Assembly (NCBI GenBank): GCA_964369265.1
Contig: CAYJEV010000087.1
Coordinates: 1 to 7,131, forward strand
DNA: 7,131 bases
Direction: 5' to 3'
Source: DAMCAP01 sp964369265
Lineage (GTDB): Bacteria; Bacillota; Clostridia; Oscillospirales; Ruminococcaceae
The notes beneath the pieces were generated by a model. The model ran no database searches and was not told the DNA's origin. It worked only from the letters and a program-made list of their open reading frames with translations. The stretch's first letter is position 1; every line of letters starts with the position of its first letter. This document shows positions 1-5,745 of the stretch, piece after piece. Position numbers and translations under genes: made by a program.

Positions 1-998
1 TCACCTAGCCATTCTCTTTCGCTTTTAAGAGGTCTGCCCATTAGGGATTGAAGGCTTTCGTCGACAGTTAAGTCGCCATTTATAACCTTGTATATATGGG
101 TGGTGATAGGCATTTCAACACTTAGTTCTTTTGAAAGTTCGTAGGCTGCGATTGTGGCTTTAATGCCTTCAACAACCATTCCAACCTCGTTTTCAGCCTC
201 TTTTATTGTTCTGCCCTTACCAACTAATATTCCAGCACGTCTGTTTCGAGAGTGTACGCTGGTGCAGGTAACGATTAAATCGCCGACGCCAGACAGTCCA
301 GCGAAGGTTTCTGGATTTGCGCCCATTCTAACCCCAAGCCTGCTAATTTCAGTAAGCCCTCTTGTCATTAAGGCTGCCTTTGAGTTATCGCCTCTTCCAT
401 ATCCATCGCAGATACCAATAGCAAAAGCAATTACATTTTTAAGCGCACCGCCAAGCTCAGTGCCAATAATGTCCTCAGAAGTGTATACTCTTATCATTGT
501 TCCCGCAAAAAGCTCTTGTACGCTTTCGGCGGCATTTTTGTTAGTTGAGGCAGCGACTAAGGTTGTTGGTTCGTTGGCAGCAACTTCTTCTGCGTGTGAA
601 GGGCCTGAAAGCGCAACAACAGCATTGTTAGTTGATAACACATCTGTTATCACTTCGCTCATACGCTTTCTTGTGCTTTGCTCAAAGCCCTTTGCAACAC
701 ATGACACAACAGCATCTGGCTTAATAACTCCCTCGCAAAGCCTTGCAGCTTCTCTAACGCCTGTTGTTGGTGTTGCGATAATAACATGGTCTGCTTCTTT
801 GAGAAGCTCTGTAGTCCAAACGACATTTATATTTTCAGAGAGAATTACTGATGGTAAGTTTGGCTGTTTTCTGGTTTGTTTTAATGCTTTTTGGCTTGCT
901 TCTTTCCATCCCCAAAGCGTTACATTATGGGATTTGGATAATATTTCTGCCAAAGATACACCAAAACTACCAGAGCCAAGAATAAATATATTTGACAT
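1..998 (-). CDS. gpsA: NAD(P)H-dependent glycerol-3-phosphate dehydrogenase (3' end cut by window edge)
   Basis: GpsA is a cytosolic enzyme that reduces dihydroxyacetone phosphate to sn-glycerol-3-phosphate, the backbone of phospholipids. The reading frame starts at the ATG at 998 and stays open to the left edge (332 full codons), so only the stop and probably a few residues are missing; the family is about 330–345 aa. Visible motifs are the N-terminal Rossmann loop GSGSFG (residues 8–13), the AKGFE segment mid-protein, the ELGGALKNVIA stretch with the expected catalytic lysine at residue 187, and the signature GLSGVGDLIVTCTS followed by HSRNRRAG. The C-terminal LMGRP is also typical. A ribosome binding site AAAGGATG lies just upstream, inside the 14-base gap after plsY, so the gene is the last one visible of the DUF512–der–plsY–gpsA unit. 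Its product feeds PlsY directly. No lesion is seen. The family assignment is very secure. Confidence 0.96.
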   Translation of the reverse strand, partial: MSNIFILGSGSFGVSLAEILSKSHNVTLWGWKEASQKALKQTRKQPNLPSVILSENINVVWTTELLKEADHVIIATPTTGVREAARLCEGVIKPDAVVSCVAKGFEQSTRKRMSEVITDVLSTNNAVVALSGPSHAEEVAANEPTTLVAASTNKNAAESVQELFAGTMIRVYTSEDIIGTELGGALKNVIAFAIGICDGYGRGDNSKAALMTRGLTEISRLGVRMGANPETFAGLSGVGDLIVTCTSVHSRNRRAGILVGKGRTIKEAENEVGMVVEGIKATIAAYELSKELSVEMPITTHIYKVINGDLTVDESLQSLMGRPLKSEREWLG

Positions 999-1012
999 AG
1001 GAAACATCCTTT

Positions 1013-1669
1013 CTAGCTTTTTTTCTTTTTGCCAACTTTGTTTTCAGTTCCTGAAAGAAGCCTTTTTATGTTCTCTCTATGAGCATAAACTAAAAGCGCT
1101 CCTAAAGGAATTGAAACTAAAAGCTCCCCAACACTAAACTGCCCTCTTAAATGCTGGATTATACCATGCACCACCGGGAAAAAGCCAGCTCCAAGCACAG
1201 AGGCGAGGGAAACATAGCCTGTTAGCGGAATGATAGGAACAAATATAACGCAGATAACTAAAAAGCTTGTGAAAGAACAGCCACATAATACTCCAAGACC
1301 TGTTGCCATGCCTTTTCCGCCCTTAAATCCGAAGTATATAGGGAAAATATGCCCTAGTAATGCGCCAAATCCGCCAGCAAAAGCAGAAATTCTAAAAGCT
1401 TCCTCGCTTGCCTCAGGGGCAAGGAAGGCGAATAGGATTGTTGTTACAACGGTTGCCACTAAGCCTTTTAAGAAATCAAGCCCAAAGGTTAGGGCGGCTA
1501 TCTTGCCTCCAAACCTTCTAGCCATGTTTGTTGCACCAGCATTTTTGCTGCCATATTCTCTGATGTCGTCTTTTGAGATGATGCGAGAGATTATAATAGC
1601 AAAGTTAATGCTTCCAAGCAGATAAGCGATAACAAATGATATAGCAAGAGATGTGTATATACCTTCCAT
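1013..1669 (-). CDS. plsY: Glycerol-3-phosphate acyltransferase PlsY (acyl-phosphate dependent)
   Basis: PlsY is an integral membrane enzyme that transfers an acyl group from acyl-phosphate (made by PlsX) to the sn-1 position of glycerol-3-phosphate, giving lysophosphatidic acid. The 218-aa product has hydrophobic segments at about residues 4–28, 57–83, 96–112, 122–168 and 180–196. The three family motifs are present: DIREYGSKNAGATN (35–48), GFKGGKGMAT (114–123, the substrate-binding GGKG) and AHRENIKRLL (196–205). The C-terminus is a lysine-rich tail (KKKKS). The motif I glycine of GSGN is a lysine here. The ATG shares its A with the TAA stop of der (TAATG), and an AGAGGAG ribosome binding site lies inside the end of der, so translation is probably coupled. 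gpsA, which makes its substrate, follows 14 bases later. The length is slightly above the usual ~200 aa. Confidence 0.96.
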   Translation of the reverse strand: MEGIYTSLAISFVIAYLLGSINFAIIISRIISKDDIREYGSKNAGATNMARRFGGKIAALTFGLDFLKGLVATVVTTILFAFLAPEASEEAFRISAFAGGFGALLGHIFPIYFGFKGGKGMATGLGVLCGCSFTSFLVICVIFVPIIPLTGYVSLASVLGAGFFPVVHGIIQHLRGQFSVGELLVSIPLGALLVYAHRENIKRLLSGTENKVGKKKKS

Positions 1670-2988
1670 TATTCTCCTCTTTCTCTAATTACAAATCTTA
1701 TTGGTGTTCCTTTAAAGCCAAAGCTTTCTCTGATTTGATTTTCGATATATCTTTGATATGAGAAATGGAAAATTTCCTTATTGTTTGTGAAGATGATAAA
1801 GGTTGGCGGCTTTATAGAAGCTTGTGTCATATAGTATAGTTTTAGGCGCTTGCCTTTGTCAGACGGAGGCTGAACTCTTGCAGTCGCATAGGCTAGTAGG
1901 TCGTTAAGAGTACCTGTGGAGATTCTCTTTGCCCCTTCCTCAGCAACGGCATTGATTAGAGGGAATAGCTTATCGACTCTTTGCCCTGTTAGCGCAGAGA
2001 TAAAAGCGTATTCTGCATAAGCCATGAAAGAAAATTCAGCTTCTAAAGTTCTTCTATATTCAATCATAGTTTTATCGTCTTTTTCGATAGAGTCCCATTT
2101 GTTGACAACGATGATACAAGACTTGCCTTGTTCGTGCGCATAGCCAGCAACCTTGCTGTCCTGTTCTGTGAAGCCTTCCATTGCATCAATAACAATTAGG
2201 CATACATCGGATCTATCAACAGCCATATAAGCTCTTAGAACACTATAGTGTTCGATAGCCTCTTCAACACGAGCTTTTTTTCTAATGCCAGCTGTGTCAA
2301 TGAATACATATTTGCCGTGCTCATTTTCGATGATAGTGTCGGTTGCATCTCTTGTTGTTCCAGCGATGTTTGATACAATAACTCTCTCATTTCCAGCAAT
2401 TCTGTTAACCAACGAGCTTTTACCAACATTAGGCTTACCGATGATTGCAACCTTGATGTATTCGTCCTCAGGCTCGTTGAAGCTTTTAAAATCAATATGA
2501 GAGCAGATTTCATCTAATAAGTCACCTGTTCCGCTACCATGAAGAGAGGAAACAGGGAAAGGATCGCCCAGCCCTAAATTGTAAAATTCATACATCTCAA
2601 GAGGAGCAGCGCCAACTCTATCGCATTTGTTTACACAAAGTACAACAGGCTTGCCACTCTTTTGAAGCATGGAAGCAACTTCTTTGTCTGTTGCTGTCAT
2701 TCCTGTTCTAACATCAACCACCATCACTATTACATCGGCGCTATCGATTGCAAGCTGAGCTTGACGACGCATTTGCTGAAGGATAATATCCTCGCTATAC
2801 GGCTCTATACCGCCTGTGTCAACAAGCATGAACTCTTGATTTAACCACTCACATGGAGAGTAAATTCTATCTCTTGTAACTCCAGGTGTGTCCTCGACTA
2901 TTGAAAGCCTTTGACCAATAAGTTTATTAAACAGTGTGGATTTACCAACATTAGGTCTACCAACAACTGCTACAATAGGTTTTGCCAT
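1669..2988 (-). CDS. der: Ribosome biogenesis GTPase Der (EngA), tandem G domains
   Basis: Der is an essential bacterial GTPase that binds the 50S precursor and helps its late maturation. The 439-aa product has the diagnostic double G-domain layout. Domain 1 has GRPNVGKST (10–18), DTPGVTRD (33–40), DTGG (57–60) and NKCD (120–123). Domain 2 has GKPNVGKSS (184–192), TTRD (211–214), DTAG (231–234), NKWD (296–299) and SAL (331–333). A KH-like C-terminal domain follows, ending in a typical IRFVIRERGE tail. All nucleotide-binding residues appear intact and the length is normal. The start ATG is preceded by AAAGGAACGG, placed right after the stop of the DUF512 gene, 18 bases upstream. The stop overlaps the plsY start by one base. 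The gene has no visible promoter of its own and is probably transcribed from the promoter upstream of the DUF512 gene. Confidence 0.98.
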   Translation of the reverse strand: MAKPIVAVVGRPNVGKSTLFNKLIGQRLSIVEDTPGVTRDRIYSPCEWLNQEFMLVDTGGIEPYSEDIILQQMRRQAQLAIDSADVIVMVVDVRTGMTATDKEVASMLQKSGKPVVLCVNKCDRVGAAPLEMYEFYNLGLGDPFPVSSLHGSGTGDLLDEICSHIDFKSFNEPEDEYIKVAIIGKPNVGKSSLVNRIAGNERVIVSNIAGTTRDATDTIIENEHGKYVFIDTAGIRKKARVEEAIEHYSVLRAYMAVDRSDVCLIVIDAMEGFTEQDSKVAGYAHEQGKSCIIVVNKWDSIEKDDKTMIEYRRTLEAEFSFMAYAEYAFISALTGQRVDKLFPLINAVAEEGAKRISTGTLNDLLAYATARVQPPSDKGKRLKLYYMTQASIKPPTFIIFTNNKEIFHFSYQRYIENQIRESFGFKGTPIRFVIRERGE

Positions 2989-3006
2989 GTTTATTACCGT
3001 TCCTTT

Positions 3007-4317
3007 CTAGTCCTCACTAAATAACATTTCGCATAATGTCATTCCGTCTGTTCCAATAAATTTTACTTTTGTATTCTCAAAACTAGCCTCAATATCCTCG
3101 GTCGATACATTATCAAGGAATAAATCTCCCTCATGCCTTAGCATAACATCAGGAATTAGTAATGTATCGCCTAAAGATTTATCGGCAAGCTCTTTTTGCA
3201 AATCAGAGCCACAAACAAGCCCAGTTACTGTTATATGACCTCCAAAAAATAAGGAAGGTATAGCATAAACATTTGTTGTTAGGGAAGGGTCTAGCTCTTC
3301 TGCCTTTTCGCAAAGCTCTTTAATGAATGTATATGCAGCTTTGCCTGTTGCTATTGATATAGTTCTATTTTTGTTTAGTGGATTTGTGTATGAAAGCTCT
3401 TCTATGAAGTCTTTTCTAAGCAGAGCTGTTATACCAACACCATTCTCAAGCTGCTTGAAATCGCCATAGTATTCAGCTGGCGGTATATCTCTTTTGGCTT
3501 TTATAAAAAATTCGTCGGATGGATATACTATTCTATCGCCATGCTCCAAAAGCAGCTTATCGCTAAATTCATGAATTATATCAATAACCTCTGCTGAGCT
3601 TTTCTCATCAAAAGGCGAAAGAGGATAAAGCCCTTCTCTATATGCTGTTAGCCCAACAGGCACACAACAAATACTGCCGATTTGTGGGGCATAGGAGCAT
3701 AGTTCCGATAAAGTGTTCCTTAGCTCCTCGCCATCATTTATGTTAGGGCAAAGCACAAGCTGAGTGTTGACAGCTATGCCAGCCTCCAAAAGTCTTTTTA
3801 AATATTTTAATACATCCCCTGAAAATCTATTCTTCATCATCTTTACACGAAGCTCGGGGTTAGTTGTGTGTACAGAGATGTTGATAGGGGAGATCTTCAT
3901 TTTTATTATTCTATCAATGTCTTTTTCTTCAAGGTTGGTTAGAGTTATATAATTACCCATTAAAAATGACATTCTATCATCGTCATCTTTAAAATATATG
4001 CTCTCTCTCATTCCTTTAGGGTTTTGGTCAATGAAGCAGAAAATGCAACCGTTTTTGCAGCTTCTTTGGCTGTCCATTAAATATGTTTTGAATTCAAGCC
4101 CTATATCGTCATATTCGTTTTTCTTTATTGTAACTTCATAGCTTTGATTTTCGCTGCGAAGGAGTTTTAATGTTATAAGCTTTTCTGTTATATAAAATCT
4201 ATAGTCAAGCACATCAGAAATTTCATTGCCGTTAATGCTAACTAAGATATCTGCCGATTTTACTCCGTTTTTGTCGCTAAGGCTGCCTTTTATTACATCT
4301 TCAATTACTACTGCCAT
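3007..4317 (-). CDS. DUF512 family protein: PDZ-like domain plus radical-SAM-like Fe-S domain, function unknown
   Basis: The cellular role is not established. The 436-aa product begins with a PDZ-like domain (about 1–75; GSLSDKNGVKSADILVSING resembles the PDZ ligand-binding region). A cysteine cluster CX3CX2C follows at C87, C91 and C94, in the context CKNGCIFCFIDQ, the spacing of a radical SAM [4Fe-4S] site. The C-terminal half (about 220–430) matches DUF512 in outline, including YREGLYPLSPF, the YPSDEFFIKA segment, and ENGVG. From this architecture I infer a cytosolic Fe-S enzyme, possibly a radical SAM protein, whose PDZ-like domain binds a protein tail. The gene is the first of a four-gene unit with der, plsY and gpsA, and a link to der (ribosome assembly) is only suggested by position. 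The ATG start has an AGGGGTGAGG ribosome binding site (4320–4329). No signal peptide or membrane segment is seen. Confidence 0.9.
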   Translation of the reverse strand: MAVVIEDVIKGSLSDKNGVKSADILVSINGNEISDVLDYRFYITEKLITLKLLRSENQSYEVTIKKNEYDDIGLEFKTYLMDSQRSCKNGCIFCFIDQNPKGMRESIYFKDDDDRMSFLMGNYITLTNLEEKDIDRIIKMKISPINISVHTTNPELRVKMMKNRFSGDVLKYLKRLLEAGIAVNTQLVLCPNINDGEELRNTLSELCSYAPQIGSICCVPVGLTAYREGLYPLSPFDEKSSAEVIDIIHEFSDKLLLEHGDRIVYPSDEFFIKAKRDIPPAEYYGDFKQLENGVGITALLRKDFIEELSYTNPLNKNRTISIATGKAAYTFIKELCEKAEELDPSLTTNVYAIPSLFFGGHITVTGLVCGSDLQKELADKSLGDTLLIPDVMLRHEGDLFLDNVSTEDIEASFENTKVKFIGTDGMTLCEMLFSED

Positions 4318-4319
4318 TT

Positions 4320-4329
4320 CCTCACCCCT
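4320..4329 (-). promoter_or_regulatory. Ribosome binding site of the DUF512 gene
   Basis: AGGGGTGAGG reads on the minus strand two bases before the ATG at 4317. Purine-rich cores GGGG and GAGG are both present, so the exact Shine-Dalgarno pairing register is uncertain. It supports the 4317 start. With the promoter at 4339–4367 the 5' leader would be only about 15 bases long. Confidence 0.6.
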
Positions 4330-4338
4330 TATTTTATT

Positions 4339-4367
4339 ATTATAACTCTTTTTCTTTATTATTGCAA
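4339..4367 (-). promoter_or_regulatory. Probable sigma-A promoter of the DUF512–der–plsY–gpsA unit
   Basis: On the minus strand a TTGCAA (-35, 4362–4367, four of six consensus bases) is followed after exactly 17 bp by a perfect TATAAT (-10, 4339–4344). It starts right after the terminator of rpmF and lies 21 bases before the DUF512 start codon. This arrangement implies that the downstream four-gene unit is initiated independently of the yceD–rpmF unit. It is predicted from sequence alone. Confidence 0.7.
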
Positions 4368-4368
4368 T

Positions 4369-4400
4369 AAAAAAGCAGTATCCACAAAGCAGATACCGCT
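4369..4400 (-). terminator. Intrinsic terminator after rpmF
   Basis: On the minus strand AGCGGTATC (4392–4400) pairs with GATACTGCT (4374–4382) across a 9-base loop, giving a 9-bp stem with one G-U pair. A run of six T residues begins at the last base of the stem (4369–4374). It sits 17 bases past the rpmF stop and should end most yceD–rpmF transcripts before the next promoter. Confidence 0.85.
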
Positions 4401-4417
4401 CTATTTTAGGTTAAAAC

Positions 4418-4600
4418 CTAAGCTTCCATCTTTATGATCTCTCTACCCTTGTAGAATCCACAAGAAGAACAAACTCTATGTGGAGTTTTAAGCTCGCCAC
4501 ATTGTGTGCATTTGGACAGAGCAGGAGCAGTTAATTTCCAAACACTGGAACGTCTCTTATCTCTTCTCGCTCTTGAAACTTTTTTCTTTGGTACAGCCAT
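4418..4600 (-). CDS. rpmF: 50S ribosomal protein L32 (zinc-binding form)
   Basis: L32 is a small structural protein of the large ribosomal subunit. The 60-aa product has the invariant basic N-terminus MAVPKKKVSRARRDKRR. It also has two CXXC pairs, C31/C34 and C44/C47, which make the zinc ribbon of the zinc-binding (C+) L32 type. Length is typical for the family. The start has a near-ideal AAGGAGGTG ribosome binding site (4606–4614). The gene lies 21 bases after yceD, the usual pairing in bacteria, and the intrinsic terminator follows closely. In many bacteria plsX comes next; here it does not. Confidence 0.98.
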   Translation of the reverse strand: MAVPKKKVSRARRDKRRSSVWKLTAPALSKCTQCGELKTPHRVCSSCGFYKGREIIKMEA

Positions 4601-4605
4601 TTTGG

Positions 4606-4614
4606 CACCTCCTT
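4606..4614 (-). promoter_or_regulatory. Strong ribosome binding site of rpmF
   Basis: AAGGAGGTG on the minus strand is nearly fully complementary to the 16S rRNA 3' end and ends five bases before the rpmF ATG. This is consistent with high expression of a ribosomal protein and fixes the start at 4600. Confidence 0.85.
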
Positions 4615-4621
4615 AACTTAA

Positions 4622-5110
4622 TTACAACAATTTCTTTAATATTTCGAGTCTTGGGTCACTATTGTCCTGCTTACACCCGCAACTGCTGCAATTAAGATCC
4701 ACCCCACACATAGGGCATATCCCTTTGCAATCTTCTCGACAAAGATACCACTTTGGCAATTCTAACAGAATATCTTCTTCTGCTACAACTGCTATATTAA
4801 GACGATCGTCGGGCACAAGCAGATACCCTTCGCTCTCTGTGCCGTTTAAGCTTCTGACTAGAGTGTGGGAAAATGTCATTTCATTTTCCTTTAGCTCCTC
4901 TTTTAAGCAACGATCACATATGCATCTTTGATTAAATCTAACCTTATACTCTAGCCCTAATACTGTCGCCCTGTTTAATAAGGCAATTTCTAGCTTTAAT
5001 GGGGCTAATATCCCAAAGCTGCTAAGCCTATCGGCAGTCGGCATGATTTCACATTTAAGTTCCTGCTTTTCGCCACTGATGTCCAAAAGACTTTTAATAT
5101 CTATTATCAT
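4622..5110 (-). CDS. yceD: YceD/DUF177 family protein, cysteine-rich, cotranscribed with rpmF
   Basis: DUF177 (YceD) proteins are encoded next to rpmF in most bacteria, and the E. coli and plant members have been linked to 23S rRNA accumulation or processing. The 162-aa product has the family layout. An N-terminal beta-rich part contains the CXXC-type cluster C63, C65 and C68 (CICDRC). The C-terminal acidic and cysteine-rich part has C124, C128, C132, C135, C141, C144 and C146 (CKGICPMCGVDLN). It closes with the typical DPRLEILKKLL ending. The cysteines suggest zinc binding, which is inference. The ATG at 5110 has an AAAGGTGG ribosome binding site. The gene is first in the yceD–rpmF unit, with a consensus promoter about 80 bases upstream. 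Acetate kinase often lies upstream in Clostridia; here a phage terminase pair is divergent instead. Confidence 0.9.
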   Translation of the reverse strand: MIIDIKSLLDISGEKQELKCEIMPTADRLSSFGILAPLKLEIALLNRATVLGLEYKVRFNQRCICDRCLKEELKENEMTFSHTLVRSLNGTESEGYLLVPDDRLNIAVVAEEDILLELPKWYLCREDCKGICPMCGVDLNCSSCGCKQDNSDPRLEILKKLL

Positions 5111-5150
5111 CTTTTAACCACCTTTCATAATATGGCAAGCTATTCTTTTA

Positions 5151-5180
5151 TGCGTGCAAAAAAGTATAACGCAGACGTTA
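5151..5180 (-). promoter_or_regulatory. Structured 5' leader of yceD–rpmF (small hairpin and T run)
   Basis: At the predicted transcript start the minus strand reads TAACG-TCTG-CGTTA (5167–5180), a 5-bp hairpin with a 4-base loop, followed by TAC and six T residues (5158–5163). An alternative pairing exists between TGCGT (5169–5173) and ACGCA (5151–5155), which would break the first hairpin. It may be a 5'-stabilising hairpin or a weak attenuator. The stems are short, so the role is speculative. Confidence 0.3.
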
Positions 5181-5187
5181 CTGATTT

Positions 5188-5216
5188 ATTATATATGCTT
5201 ATGGGGGCTTTGTCAA
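5188..5216 (-). promoter_or_regulatory. Perfect-consensus sigma-A promoter of yceD–rpmF
   Basis: The minus strand carries TTGACA (5211–5216), a 17-bp spacer and TATAAT (5188–5193), an exact match to the vegetative consensus in sequence and spacing. Transcription would begin near 5181, giving a leader of about 70 bases before the yceD ATG. A strong promoter suits a ribosomal protein operon. Confidence 0.88.
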
Positions 5217-5310
5217 TATGTTTTTTAAAGAATTAAATGGGTTTTATTTTAAAATATATGGAAAATTTATGCGAAATAGCGAAAAAATATAATATATATC
5301 ATCTATTTTT

Positions 5311-5332
5311 GTAATTGCATCATCACAATTAC
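5311..5332. repeat. Perfect 7-bp inverted repeat, operator-like
   Basis: GTAATTG (5311–5317) and CAATTAC (5326–5332) are exact inverted copies separated by 8 bases, and partial pairing continues outward through the flanking T and A bases. The site lies about 18 bases downstream of the TATAAT at 5288–5293, where a repressor could block a plus-strand promoter. No T run follows on either strand, so a terminator is unlikely. It may also arise by chance in such AT-rich DNA. Confidence 0.4.
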
Positions 5333-5413
5333 GATAAAATTGAAGTTACAATAAGTTCATAGCCAAATAAGCATAAAAAACATGAAATTACTAGGCTTAT
5401 AAAAAGAATAGAA

Positions 5414-5422
5414 AAGGAGGAG
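5414..5422 (+). promoter_or_regulatory. Strong ribosome binding site of the putative terminase small subunit
   Basis: AAGGAGGAG lies five bases before the ATG at 5428, a near-ideal Shine-Dalgarno site that fixes the start of the first phage gene. Confidence 0.8.
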
Positions 5423-5427
5423 AATAT

Positions 5428-5745
5428 ATGACTATTAAAGAGATGGATAGAAGGGCAAATTTGTATTTTAACAACGAGGATAACAAGCCTTATAGCATAT
5501 TGGAGATTTGCGACAAACTATCTATATCGCCAAAGGTACTTAAGGAGTGGTATTTTTTAGAGCCTTCTCCCAAAAGGACATTAGCCGAGAAAATAATGAA
5601 CAGGATTGGCGCTGGCTGGGAGAAGGGCGAGATATCCTCCACACTCGCTAATACTCTAATAAAACAATATGATTGGAGGGGACAGGATGGGGATAGCGAA
5701 ATTATAACTATTAACATCCGAGTTATTGATGAACAGGAAGATTAA
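5428..5745 (+). CDS. Putative phage terminase small subunit (HTH protein)
   Basis: Small terminase subunits bind phage DNA at the packaging site and regulate the large subunit. The 105-aa product is short for the family. Its strongest feature is a helix-turn-helix at about residues 23–41 (SILEICDKLSISPKVLKEW). A helical middle region follows (about 50–80), and the tail is acidic (DEQED). The sequence is too divergent to name from motifs alone, so the call rests mainly on position: it ends 17 bases inside the start of an unmistakable terminase large subunit, the standard order of a phage packaging module. The start is well supported by AAGGAGGAG. It reads away from yceD, across a 317-base AT-rich gap. 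It could instead be another small phage DNA-binding protein. Confidence 0.72.
   Translation: MTIKEMDRRANLYFNNEDNKPYSILEICDKLSISPKVLKEWYFLEPSPKRTLAEKIMNRIGAGWEKGEISSTLANTLIKQYDWRGQDGDSEIITINIRVIDEQED

Larger units (their letters stand above)
5111..5427. other. AT-rich divergent intergenic region between yceD and the terminase genes
   Basis: This 317-base stretch has no credible gene. Its left part carries the yceD promoter and leader. For the plus strand I see two candidate promoters. One is TTGTCA (5210–5215), 17 bp, TTAAAT (5233–5238), which overlaps the -35 box of yceD. The other is an isolated TATAAT (5288–5293) with no good -35 box. An inverted repeat follows at 5311–5332. A looser pair ATAAGC (5368–5373) and GCTTAT (5395–5400) lies just before the terminase ribosome binding site. 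No tRNA or direct repeat resembling an attachment core is visible, although an att site cannot be recognised without the other junction. Confidence 0.6.

Noticed and set aside
154..1137. Plus-strand open frame of 327 codons
   Set aside because: It lies antisense to gpsA and the end of plsY, which have full family motifs. Its translation is low-complexity (S, P, A, T rich), as expected from a shadow frame, and it has no ribosome binding site.
1230..1625. Plus-strand open frame of 131 codons inside plsY
   Set aside because: It is the complement of plsY with its three catalytic motifs, and the predicted protein shows no recognisable family.
4406..4421. Inverted repeat TTAGGTT/AACCTAA over the rpmF stop
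   Set aside because: It is AT-rich with a two-base centre and no T run behind it. The adjacent hairpin at 4374–4400 with its T run is a far better terminator.
5382..5402. Six-codon plus-strand ORF before the terminase genes (possible leader peptide)
   Set aside because: It has no ribosome binding site, no codon pattern suggesting attenuation and no paired hairpin structure around it; chance is the simplest explanation.
5111..5427. Possible tRNA gene or attachment core in the intergenic region
   Set aside because: I find no cloverleaf arms, no GTTC-type T-loop and no repeat shared with the right edge of the window.
5490..5717. Minus-strand frame of 75 codons over the terminase small subunit gene
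   Set aside because: It is a shadow of a gene with a strong ribosome binding site, and it has no supporting motif or start signal.
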